NCBI GenBank assembly: GCA_018398815.1
Contig: CM031614.1
Location: 54,454,346-54,518,345 of the forward strand
Origin: Conus ventricosus
Lineage: Eukaryota; Mollusca; Gastropoda; Neogastropoda; Conidae
Direction of reading: 5' to 3'
DNA: 64,000 nucleotides
Shown here: positions 1-9,525 of the stretch, piece by piece
How the letters are laid out: each line of letters opens with the position of its first letter
Position numbering within the stretch: position 1 is the stretch's first letter
The notes under the pieces: generated by a model
Seen by the model: only the letters and a program-made list of their open reading frames with translations
The model's database searches: none
Told to the model about the DNA's origin: nothing
Program-made: the position numbers and the translations under genes

Positions 1-3000
1 ATCATCCCACCAGAATGGGAGTCAGTCAGTCAGGAATCATCCCACCAGGATAGGAGTCAGTCAGTCAGGAATCAGCCCACCAGGATGGGACCATTCAGGA
101 ATCATCCACCAGGATGAAGTTGCAGTCAAGAATCATCTCACCGGGATGGGAGTCAGTCAGGAATCACTATCCACCAGGATGGGAGTCAGTCAGGAATCAT
201 CCCACCAGGATGGGAGTCAGTCAGCTTGGAATCATCCCACCAGGATGGGAAAATCCCACAGAAATCACCCCACCAGGATGAGTCAGTGAGGAATCATCCC
301 ACCACGATGGCGGTTATTCAGGAAACATTCCACCAGAATGGGAGTCAGTCAGATAGGAATCATCCAACCAGGATGTGAGTCAGTCGGGAATCATCCATCA
401 GGATGGCAGTCATTTCAGTCAGTCAGTCAGGAATCATCATCCCACCAGGATGGAGTCAGTCAGGAATCATCCAACTAGGATCGCAGTCAGTCAGTCAGGA
501 ATCATCCCACCAGGATGGGAGTCAGTCAGGAATCATCCACAGAATGGGGGTCAGTCAGTCAGGAATCATCCCACCAGGATGAGAGTCAGTCAGGAATCAT
601 CCCACCAGGATGCGAGTCAGTCAGGAATCAACCCACCAGGATAGGAGTCAGTCAGAAATCATCCCACCAGGATAGGAGTCAGTCAGAAATCATCCCACCA
701 GGACGGGAGTCAGTCAGTCAGGAATCATCACAGCAGGGTTTTAGATCAGTCAGCAATCACCCCACCAAGATGGGAGTCAGTCACGAATCATCCCACCAGG
801 ATGGACGACAGTCAGGAATCATCCAACAAGAATGGGAGTCAGTTAGTCAGGAATCATCCACCAGGATGAGAGTCAGTCAGGAATCATCCAACCAGAATGG
901 GAGTCAGTCAGTCAGGAATCATCCCACCAGGATGGACGACAGTCAGGAATCATCCAACCAGGACGGGAGTCAGTCAGTCAGGAATCATCCCACCAGGATA
1001 GCAGTCAGTCAGGAATCATCCCACCAGAATGGGAATCAGTCATTCAGGAATCATCCCACCAGAATGGGAGTCAGTCAGTCAGGAATCATCCCACCAGAAT
1101 GGGAGTCAGTCGGTCAGGAATCATCAAATCAGGATAGCAGTCAGTCAGGAATCATCCCACCAGAATGGGAGTCAGTCAGTCAGGAATCATCCCAACAGGA
1201 TGGGAGTCAGTCAGGAATCATCCCCCCAGGATGGGAGTCAGTCAGTCAGGAATCATCCCACCAGGATGGGAGTCCGACACGAATCGTCCAACCAGGATGA
1301 GAGTCAGTCAGGGATCATCCCACCATGATGGCAGTTATTCCGGAATCATCCCACCAGAATGGGAGTCAGTCAGTCAGGAATCATCCCACCAGGACGGGAG
1401 TCAGTCAAGAATCATCCCACCAGGATGACAGTCAGTCAGTCAGGAATCATCCCATCAGGATGGGATTCCTCAGGAATCATCCCACCAGGATGGGAGTCAG
1501 TGAGGAATCATCCCACCAGAATGGGCGTCAATCAGTCAGGAATCATCCCACCAGGATGGGAGTCAGTCAATAATCATCCCACAGGGTGAGAGTCAGTCAG
1601 GAATCATCCACCAGGATGGGAGTCAGTCAGTCAGGAATCATGCCACCAGGATGGGAGTACGACAGGAATCATCCAACCAGGATGAGAGTCAGTCAGGAAT
1701 CATCCCACCATGATGGCAGTTATTCCGGATTCATCCCACAGAATGGGAGTCAGTCAGTTAGGAATCATCCCCCCAGGATGGCAGTCAGTCAGGAACCATC
1801 CCAACAGGATGGAAGTCAGTCAGTCAGTCAGGAATCATCATCCCACCAGGATGGCAGTCAGTCAGGAATCATCCAACCAGGATCGCAGTCAGTCAGTCAG
1901 GAATAATCCCACCAGGATAGGAGTCAGTCAGGAATCATCCCACCAGGATGGGAGTCAGTCAGTCAGGAATCATCCCCCAGGATGGAAGTCAGTCAGGAAT
2001 CATCACACCAGGACGGGAGTCAGTCAATAATCATCCCACCAGGATGCCAGTGAGTCAGTCAGGAATCATCCCATTAGTTTGGGAGTCAGTCAGGAATCAT
2101 CCCATTCGGATGGGAGTCAGTCAGGAATCATCCCCCCAGAATGGGAGTCAGTCAGTCAGGAATCATCCCACCAGGATGGGAGTCAGTCAGGAATCATCCC
2201 ACAGGGTGAGAGTCAATCCGAAATCAACCCACCAGGACGGGAGTCAGTCAGGAATCATCCCATTAGTTTGGGAGTCAGTCAGGAATCATCCCATTCGGAT
2301 GGGAGTCAGTCAGGAATCATCCCACCAGAATGGGAGTCAGTCAGTCAGGAATCATCCCACCAGGATGGGAGTCAGTCAGGAATCATCCCACCAGAATGGG
2401 AGTCAGTCAGTCAGGAATCATCCCACCAGGATGGGAGTCAGTCAGGAATCATCCCACAGGGTGGGAGTCAATCAGAAATCAACCCACCAGGACGGGAGTC
2501 AGTCAGTAATCATTCCACCAGAATGGGAGTCAGTCAGGAATCATCCCACCAGGATGGGAGTCAGTCAGGAATCATCCCACCAGGATGGGAGTCAGTCAGG
2601 AATCATCCCACCAGGATGGGAGTCAGTCAGGAATCATCCCACCAGGATGGGAGTCAATCAGAAATCAACCACCAGGACGGGAGGACAGTCAGAAATCATT
2701 CCACCAGAATGGGAGTCAGTCAGGAATCATCCCACCAGGATGGGAGTCAGTCAGGAATCATCCACCAGGATGGGAGTCAGTCAGGAATCATCCCCCCAGG
2801 ATGGGAGTCAGTCAGGAATCATCCCACCAGGATGGGAGTCAGTCAGGAATCATCCCACCAGAATGGGAGTCAGACAGGAATCATCCCACCAGCATGGAAG
2901 TCAGTCAGGAATCATCCCACAAGGATGGGAGTCATCCAGTGAGGAATCATCCCACCAGGATAGCAACCACTCAGGAATCATCCCACCAGAATGGGAGTCA

Positions 3001-4340
3001 GTCAGTCAGGAATCATCCCACCAGGATGGAAGTCAGTCAGGAATCATCCCCCCAGAATGGGAGTCAGTCAGTCAGGAGTCATCCACCAGGATGGAAGTCA
3101 GTCAAGAATCATCCCACCAGGATGGGAGTCAGTCAGTCAGGAATCATCCCACCAGGATAGCAGTCAGTCAGGAATCATCCCGTCAGGATGGGAGTCAGTC
3201 AGAAATCATACCACCAGGATGAGAGTCAGTCAGGAATCATCCCATCAGGATGGGAGTCCGTCAGAAAATCATCCCACCAGGATGAGAGTCAGTAAGGAAT
3301 CATCCCACCAGGATGAGAGTCAGTCAGTCAGTAATCATCCCACCAGGATGGCAGTTATTCAGTCAGGAATCATCCCACCAGGATGGAGTCAGTCCGGAAT
3401 CATCCCACCAGGATGGGAGTCAGTCAGGAATCATCCCACCAGGATGGGAGTCAGTCAGTCAGGATTCATCTCACCTGGATAGCAGTCAGTCCGGAATCAT
3501 CCATCAGGATGGGAGTCAGTCAGTCAGGAATCATCCCACTAGGATTGGAGTCAGTCAGGAATCATCCATCTGGATGGAAGTCAGTCAGGAATCATACCAC
3601 CAGGATGGGAGTCAGTCAGGAATCATCCCACCAGGATTGGAGTCAGTCAGGAATCATCCCTCCAGGATGGGAGTCAGTCCGGAATCATCCACCAGGATGG
3701 CAGTCAATCAGTCAGGAATCATCCCACCCGGATGGGAGTCAATCAGTCAGGAATCATCCCACCAGGATGGCAGTCAGTCAGTCAGGAATCATCCCACCAG
3801 GATGGCAGTCAATCAGTCAGGAATCATCCCACCAGGATGGGAGTCAATCAGTCAGGAATCACCCCACCAGGATGGCAGTCAGTCAGTCAGGAATCATCCC
3901 ACCAGGATGGCAGTCAGCCAGTCAGGAATCATCCCACCAGGATGGCAGTCAATCAGTCAGGAATCATCCCACCAGGATGGGAGCATGTCAGTCAGGATCC
4001 ATCCAAACAAAACGTTAATCAGTTAGTCAGTCAGGGAATGTCCCAACAAGATCAGAACCGGTCCAAAAAACACCACAGCAGGATTTCAAAAGTTGGCCAA
4101 GAAACATGTGAAGCAGTTTAGAACCATCCCAACAGAAGTTGAATGAGTTGGGTAGGAATATATTCATCAGTATACCGTCAGTCAGTCCAGGAATACCATC
4201 TGAATATGTCAGTCAAGAAACGCCTTGACAAATTCGAGTCAGTACGTCAGAAAATATCCCAACAGGATGCAAGTCAGTCAAGAAACCTCCCAACAGGATG
4301 TAAATGAGACAGGATAACTCCCACGAAGATGCACATCAGT
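1..4340. repeat. 31-bp satellite array (partial, runs off left edge)
   Basis: Well over one hundred tandem copies of a unit of about 31 bp. The core is GGAATCATCCCACCAGGATGGGA followed by a variable number (usually 2, sometimes 1, 3 or 4) of the tetranucleotide GTCA, so unit lengths step by 4 bp (27, 31, 35). Copies are most uniform at about 2280-2640 and 3720-3990. They decay from about 4010 to 4340, where only GTCAGTCAG-like remnants and 'CCCAACAGGATG' cores remain, which marks the array edge. The + strand unit contains no stop codon in any frame, so long overlapping ORFs appear in all three frames. I treat those as a property of the repeat and not as genes. Confidence 0.95.
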
Positions 4341-4725
4341 CAGTTTAGAAACTTCCATCCTAAAAGTGCGAGTGAGTCCAAAAGGAAACACTCTGACATA
4401 ACATGACAGACGCATTAATACATCGACATTATCTTTTAAACAGCTCTTCATAAAGTAAACAAGTTTAAGAAAGAAAGGCAGAAAACAACAGAAAGAGAGC
4501 AAGAAAGCATAGACCATGTGAACTTTGATATGCATGCTATAAAATTGAGGACAAGTTGTGTCAACGCATGTGTGTTCAAAATAAATATATGCCAGAATTC
4601 TATTCTGATCAGCTTAACTTGATTTCACTCGTTCTTACCTGACTAAAACTTGCTTTACTCAATATGCTGCTTTACCTGATGTGAAGCTCTGACCTGAAGG
4701 TAGTGGGTCAACGAAATTGCATAAA

Positions 4726-4728
<3 letters not shown>
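4341..4728. other. AT-rich spacer without gene
   Basis: Non-repetitive sequence between the satellite edge and the first (TA)n tract. I see no coding potential, RNA gene or mobile-element end in it. Confidence 0.6.
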
Positions 4729-4797
<69 letters not shown>

Positions 4798-4810
4798 ATA
4801 TATATATATA
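4729..4810. repeat. (TA)n microsatellite, left border of ribozyme locus
   Basis: Almost pure TA dinucleotides with one TTATATAA interruption near 4790. It abuts the left arm of the HHR hairpin at 4811. The same type of tract separates every module up to 9256. Confidence 0.95.
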
Positions 4811-4975
4811 TAACAGTTTAAAATAGGATTATACATACCCTGAGGAGAGCACTTGCTCGAAACAAGTTTGTAGGGTGTTTTTACTCTATTTTAAAATCCT
4901 ATTTTAAAACTGTTATGTCGCTCCCTATTTGGTTGAGCATTTTTAGACTTCTGAGTGGTCTTTTAACTCTAATTT

Positions 4976-4976
<1 letters not shown>
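4811..4976 (+). ncRNA. Hammerhead ribozyme hairpin with extended stem I, plus tail
   Basis: The sequence shows a complete hammerhead layout. CTGAGGA (4840-4846, fits CUGANGA) is followed by stem II GAGC/GCTC (4847-4850 and 4855-4858, loop ACTT) and GAAA (4859-4862). Stem III is ACA/TGT (4862-4864 and 4869-4871), H17 is A4872, and the predicted cleavage is before G4873. Stem I can extend far: after CC/GG and ACA/TGT segments, the arm at 4811-4830 pairs with 4895-4915 over 20 bp with one extra base. A tail of about 60 nt (4916-4976) contains ATGTCGCTCCC and GGTTGAGCATTTTTA. A related tail follows the palindrome at 9107. Hammerheads occur in Penelope-like elements and retrozymes; assignment of this short element to either is inference. 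Confidence 0.75.
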
Positions 4977-5030
<54 letters not shown>

Positions 5031-5075
5031 ATATATATATATATTATATATATATATATATAATATATATATATA
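4976..5075. repeat. (TA)n microsatellite between hairpin and array A
   Basis: About 100 bp of TA dinucleotides with a few TTATATAT and CATATA interruptions. It directly borders the first unit of array A. Confidence 0.95.
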
Positions 5076-5444
5076 AAATCTCTTAGGAGATCCAAGTAAA
5101 GGTTGTTCTGTACAATTCTTAGCCACTCACAATGCTTGGGTTATTGAACAGCAGAGCTGACCACTCAGACTGTTCCATATCTTTTTATCTCCCTTGCATC
5201 CTTGAATGGATCCTCAAGCATAGGCTCAAGATTGTCCCGTATATTTTATATTGTTTGAATAATGCTTTTAGTTTTTCAGCAACTTTTTTCATCTCCACAC
5301 TTGTGTTTTGCTCCATTTACTACCCTTCGCTGGCTGCTTGAGGGTGCTGTTGGATTCTTTTTTGAAACCCTTGGTGGTGAGAACACCACAGAATTATGGA
5401 CTGTGGTGTGTCTCTATTTGACACCAAGAGCACTGACACAATCA

Positions 5445-5497
5445 GCCGGGTCTCCCTGATGAGTCCGATCCAGTGGACGAAAGGCCTAGGAGCAGGC
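5445..5497 (+). ncRNA. Type I hammerhead ribozyme, array A unit 1
   Basis: Core CTGATGA at 5456-5462. Stem II is GTCCG/TGGAC (5463-5467 and 5474-5478, closing G.U, loop ATCCAG), then GAAA at 5479-5482. Stem III is the self-complementary AGGCCT (5482-5487) with no loop. H17 is A5488, and predicted cleavage lies between 5488 and 5489. Stem I is CTCC/GGAG (5452-5455 and 5489-5492), then an internal loop, then GCC/GGC (5445-5447 and 5495-5497). All conserved core positions are present. A zero-loop stem III implies a dimeric active form. Confidence 0.85.
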
Positions 5498-6087
5498 AAT
5501 ACAAATAAATGTGCTTTCAGGAGGGATTACGATGATTCCCTCAGGCAGCTAGTGAAGGGCTTCTCATATTTATAATATATTCCACCTTGAATTTTTTTTT
5601 TGTTCAAATCTTTGCCAAGTCATTACTATAACGACTGAAGAATTGTTAACCTGCACTTGTTTTCCCCCACTACTCAATTGTTCAGCATTCTATTGTTTGG
5701 TCAATCAGTGGGAGATTGGATCTCTTAGGAGATCCAAGTAAAGGTTGTTCTGTACAATTCTTAGCCACTCACAATGCTTGGGTTATTGAACAGCAGAGCT
5801 GACCACTCAGACTGTTCCATATCATTTTATCTCCCTTGCATCCTTGAATGGATCCTCAAGCATAGGCTCAAAGATTGTCCCCTATATTATATATTGTTTG
5901 AATAATGCTTTTAGTTTTTCAGCAACTTTTTTCATCTCCACACTTGTGTTTTGCTCCATTTACTACCCTTCGCTGGCTGCTTTGAGGGTGCTGTTGGATT
6001 CTTTTTTGAACCCTTGGTGGTGAGAACACCACAGAATTATGGACTGTGGTGTGTCTCTATTTGACACCAAGAGCACTGACACAATCA

Positions 6088-6140
6088 GCTGGGTCTCCCT
6101 GATGAGTCCGATCCAGCGGACGAAAGGCCTAGGAGCAGGC
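6088..6140 (+). ncRNA. Type I hammerhead ribozyme, array A unit 2
   Basis: Core CTGATGA at 6099-6105 and GAAA at 6122-6125. Stem II is GTCCG/CGGAC, fully Watson-Crick here where unit 1 has G.U. Stem III is AGGCCT (6125-6130), with cleavage predicted after A6131. Outer stem I is GCT/GGC, with one G.U pair replacing the G-C of unit 1. The substitutions preserve pairing, as expected for a structure under selection or one that was recently active. Confidence 0.85.
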
Positions 6141-6731
6141 AATACAAATAAATGTGCTTTCAGGAGGGATTACGATGATTCCCTCAGGCAGCTAGTGAAG
6201 GCTTCTCATATTTATAATATATTATACCTTGAATTTTTTTTTTGGTTCACATCTTTGCCAAGTCATTACTATAACGACTGAAGAATTGTTAACCTGCACT
6301 TGTTTTCCCCCACTACTTAATTGTTCAGCATTCTATTGTTTGGTCAACCAGTGGGAGATTGCATCTCTTAGGAGATCCAAGTAAAATTTGTTCTTTACAA
6401 TTCTTAGCCACTCACAATGCTTGGGTTATTGAACAGCAGAGCTGACCACTCAGACTGTTCCATATGTTTTGATCTCCCTTGCATCCTTGAATGGATCCTC
6501 AAGCATAGGCTCAAAGATTGTCCCCTATATTTTATATTGTTTGAATAATGCTTTTAGTTTTTTCAGCAACTTTTTTCATCTCCACACTTGTGTTTTGCTC
6601 CATTTACTACCCTTCGCTGGCTGCTTTGAGGGTGCTGTTGGATTCTTTTTTGAACCCTTGGTGGTGAGAACACCACAGAATTATGGACTGTGGTGTGTCT
6701 CTATTTGACACCAAGAGCACTGACACAATCA

Positions 6732-6784
6732 GCCGTGTCTCCCTGATGAGTCCGATCCAGCGGACGAAAGGCCTAGGAGCAGGC
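6732..6784 (+). ncRNA. Type I hammerhead ribozyme, array A unit 3
   Basis: Core CTGATGA at 6743-6749 and GAAA at 6766-6769. Stem II is GTCCG/CGGAC and stem III AGGCCT. Predicted cleavage is after A6775. Stem I is CTCC/GGAG plus GCC/GGC. The internal loop reads GTGT instead of GGGT, a change confined to unpaired positions. Confidence 0.85.
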
Positions 6785-6994
6785 AATACAAATAAATGTG
6801 CTTTCAGGAGGGATTATGATGATTCCCTCAGGCAGCTAGTGAAGGGCTTCTCATATTTATAATATATTCCACCTTGAATTTTTTTTATTTTTTATTTTTT
6901 TTATTTTAAAGTTCAAATCTTTGCCAAGTCATTACTATAACGACTGAAGAATTGTTAACCTGCACTTGTTTTCCCCCACTACTTAATTGTTCAG

Positions 6995-6998
<4 letters not shown>

Positions 6999-7053
<55 letters not shown>
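6999..7053. repeat. (TA)n microsatellite between arrays A and B
   Basis: Pure TA tract of about 55 bp. It is the only sequence separating the + strand array A from the - strand array B. Confidence 0.95.
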
Positions 7054-7060
<7 letters not shown>

Positions 7061-7265
7061 ATATACAAAGCTTGCTCTTATGTCTTAGATTGAAGAAATT
7101 GGGGGAGATAAGCATTCATATCTGCAGTGGCAGTTAATACTGCCTAACTAACAGTATGTGCTCAAGTGGGTGCATGGGGAAAAATAAAATAAATGCTTCT
7201 CAAAATGAGCCTTCAGTAAGCTTATAATCTCCAATAGGGAGGAAACTCACTAACACATAACTCCT

Positions 7266-7312
7266 GGTCATATACCGATATTTCGAAACCTGCTTGTTTC
7301 TCCTCAGTGACC
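7266..7312 (-). ncRNA. Type I hammerhead ribozyme, array B unit 1
   Basis: Read on the - strand: stem I GGTCA, core CTGAGGA, stem II GAAAC-AAGCAG-GTTTC, GAAA, stem III ATA-TCGG-TAT, H17 A, then stem I TGACC. Stem I pairs 5/5, stem II 5/5 and stem III 3/3, and no core residue is missing. Predicted cleavage lies between + strand positions 7271 and 7270. The ribozyme is compact at 47 nt. Confidence 0.88.
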
Positions 7313-7869
7313 GCTGAAAGTGGTAATTTGACTCCTCTGCCTTTTCGGTTTTAAGAAGAATGCTATCCCAGAAAAGGCTGGTGTGCAATACCGTAGTATG
7401 TTTGTTGAGGTTTTAAAAAACCAACCAAAGGTGCCACCTAAGACGCAAAAGAAAATCATGAAAGAGCAAAACAAGCTACATTTTCTTGTGAAAAGTAGAA
7501 AATATAAAAGATAATCTCTTTAGACACAAGTGCTGAGGTCAGTTTTGAATGAATCCTCAAGGGACTAAATTACAAAAAAAAATAAATTCCAAGGATAAGT
7601 ACCGAGCACCATTCCAGCAACTTACAGAGCAGCTTGGTGTTGCAATGACTGCAAAAATATTGAATTATAAACAAAGCTTGCTCTTGTGTCTTAGATTGAA
7701 GAAATAGGGGGAATAAGCATTCATATCTGCAGTGGCAGTTAATGGTGCCTAACTAACAGTATGTGCTCAAGTAGGTGGATGGGAAAAATAAAATAAATGC
7801 TTCTCAAAATGAGCCTTCAGTAAGCTTATAATCTCCAATAGGGAGTAAACTCACCAACACATAACTCCT

Positions 7870-7916
7870 GGTCATATACCGATATTACGAAACCTGGTTA
7901 TTTCTCCTCAGTGACA
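7870..7916 (-). ncRNA. Damaged hammerhead ribozyme, array B unit 2
   Basis: Same layout as unit 1, but the catalytic GAAA reads GTAA, a change of core residue A13. Stem I loses its outermost pair (TGTCA against TGACC). Stem II keeps pairing through one U.G. Stem III and its UCGG loop are intact. The core change should abolish or strongly reduce self-cleavage, so a transcript of this array would be cut only at units 1 and 3. Confidence 0.8.
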
Positions 7917-8479
7917 GCGGAAATGGTAATTTGACTCCTCTGCCTTTTCGGATTTAAGAAGAATGCTATCCCAGAGAAAGGCTGGTGTGCAATACCGTAG
8001 TATGTTTGTTGAGTTTTCAAAAAACCAACCAAAGGTGCCACCTAAGAAGCAAACGAAAATCATGAAAGAGCAAATCAAAGCTACATTTTCTTGTGAAAGT
8101 AGAAAATATAAAAAGATAACTCTTAAGACACAAGTGCTGAGGTCAGTTCTTGGAATGAATACGCAAGGGACTAAATTACAAAAAAACTAATAAATTCCAA
8201 GTATAAGTACCGAGCACCATTCCAGCAACTTACAGAGCAGCTTGGTGTTGCAATGACTGCAAAAATATTGAATTATAAACAAAGCTTACTCTTATGTCTT
8301 AGATTGAAGAAATAGGGGGAGATAAACATTCATATCTGCAGTGGCAGTTAATGCTGCCTAACTAACAGTATGTGCTCAAGTGGGTGGATGGGGAAAAATA
8401 AAATAAATGCTTCTCAAAATGAGCCTTCAGTAAGCTTATAATCTCCAATAGGGAGGAAACTCACTAACACATAACTCCT

Positions 8480-8526
8480 GGTCATATACCAATATTTCGA
8501 AACCTGCTTGTTTCTCCTCAGTGACC
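8480..8526 (-). ncRNA. Type I hammerhead ribozyme, array B unit 3
   Basis: Intact core (CTGAGGA and GAAA), stem I GGTCA/TGACC, stem II GAAAC/GTTTC and stem III ATA/TAT. The only difference from unit 1 is in the stem III loop, TTGG instead of TCGG. Predicted cleavage lies between + strand positions 8485 and 8484. Confidence 0.88.
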
Positions 8527-8882
8527 GCGGAAAATGGCAATTTGACTCCTCTGCCTTTTTGGTTTTAAGAAGAATGCTATCCCAGAAAAGGCTGGTGTGC
8601 AATACTGTAGTATGTTTGTTGAGGTTTCAAAAAACCAACCAAAGGTGCCACCCAAGAAGCAAAAGAATATCATGAAAGAGCAAAACAAGCTACATTTTCT
8701 TGTGAAAGGTAGAAAATATAAAAAGATAACCTCTTAAGACACAAGTGCTGAGGGCCAGTTCTTGGAATGAATCCGCAAGGGACTAAATTACAAAAAACTA
8801 ATGAATTCCAAGGATAAGTACCGAGCACCATTTCAGCAACTTACAGAGCAGCTTGGTGTTGCAATGCCTGCAAGAAATATTC

Positions 8883-8883
<1 letters not shown>

Positions 8884-8968
<85 letters not shown>
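8884..8968. repeat. (TA)n microsatellite between array B and palindrome
   Basis: TA dinucleotides with a single TTTTATAT interruption near 8923. It borders the palindrome's left arm exactly at 8969. Confidence 0.95.
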
Positions 8969-8972
<4 letters not shown>

Positions 8973-9106
8973 AATGATGTTAAAAAGGAAGGTTAAAACT
9001 CGACAAATTTGTTTCTAGCGGCGTTGCGCTGTCATCCTGATGACAGCGCAACGCCGCTAGAAACAAATTTGTCGAGTTTTAACCTTCCTTTTTAACATCA
9101 TTGACA
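8969..9106. repeat. Perfect 68-bp-arm palindrome with hammerhead-like core
   Basis: The left arm 8969-9036 is the exact reverse complement of 9039-9106, separated only by CT. The + strand centre reads CTGATGA (9037-9043), then AGCG/CGCT (stem II-like, but with a C.A mismatch at its base). GAAA follows (9060-9063), then a self-complementary ACAAATTTGT (9063-9072) and C9073, then GAGTTTTAACC. The last block pairs with the far left arm as a long stem I. This is the same order of parts as the hairpin at 4811, but with an inverted copy of the ribozyme core inserted between stem I and CTGATGA. I infer a rearranged hammerhead element. An assembly foldback is possible but would not explain the ribozyme layout. 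Confidence 0.8.
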
Positions 9107-9167
9107 AATGTTGCTCCCCAAGGGTCGAGCACTTTTAAAATCATTTTAGGCTCTTTGGTTATATTCA

Positions 9168-9169
<2 letters not shown>
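9107..9169 (+). repeat. Tail module shared with the 4811 hairpin element
   Basis: AATGTTGCTCCCC, then GGGTCGAGCACTTTTA, then GGCTCTTTGG. The tail at 4914-4976 has the same blocks in the same order (ATGTCGCTCCC, GGTTGAGCATTTTTA, GGTCTTTTAA). In both cases (TA)n follows immediately. The two modules therefore appear to be copies of one short element family: ribozyme hairpin plus tail. Confidence 0.6.
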
Positions 9170-9255
<86 letters not shown>

Positions 9256-9256
9256 C
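9170..9256. repeat. (TA)n microsatellite, right border of ribozyme locus
   Basis: TA tract with one TTTTATAT interruption. It closes the ribozyme locus. Confidence 0.95.
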
Positions 9257-9275
9257 TTAATACCTGAACAGACTG

Positions 9276-9470
<195 letters not shown>

Positions 9471-9525
9471 AGGAGAAACATGCGAATAGAGGAAGAAAGA
9501 GTCAAACAGACAGTGAGAGACTCAC

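Larger units (their letters stand above)
5078..6999 (+). mobile_element. Retrozyme-like tandem array A (3 units of ~643 bp)
   Basis: Three head-to-tail units begin at 5078, 5720 and 6363 with ATCTCTTAGGAGATCC. They differ by scattered substitutions and small indels. Each contains one hammerhead motif, and ribozyme-to-ribozyme spacing is 643 and 644 bp. The third unit stops about 25 bp short of a full period, at CAGCATTCT, where (TA)n begins. There is no reverse transcriptase or other protein domain; short ORFs are frameshifted between units. GGATCTC-TTAG-GAGATCC (5718-5735) is a small hairpin at the unit start. Tandem non-coding units with a type I hammerhead are the hallmark of metazoan retrozymes, thought to be copied from circular RNA by Penelope-like machinery. 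An alternative is a satellite that merely contains a ribozyme. Confidence 0.8.
7054..8887 (-). mobile_element. Retrozyme-like tandem array B (3 units of ~610 bp)
   Basis: Three tandem units start at about 7054, 7658 and 8268 with (T)TCAATTATA/TTGAATTATA followed by ACAAAGCTT. The array closes at 8873-8887 with AAATATTCAATTATA, so it holds three complete periods. Its sequence is unrelated to array A. The - strand of each unit carries a type I hammerhead (7266-7312, 7870-7916, 8480-8526), and ribozyme spacing is 604 and 610 bp. The - strand is therefore the RNA-coding strand, the same direction as the HYR/Sushi gene. No reverse transcriptase is present. A protein-like + strand ORF of 75 codons exists only in unit 2 (7963-8190) and is frameshifted in the others. 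I regard this as a second retrozyme family. Confidence 0.8.

Noticed and set aside
1948..3222. 424-codon ORF in the 31-bp satellite as a gene
   Set aside because: The unit has no stop codon in any + frame, so long ORFs are expected. There is no promoter, splice context or non-repeat sequence in it.
1..4340. CRISPR array
   Set aside because: Repeats are contiguous without unique spacers and the window is clearly eukaryotic.
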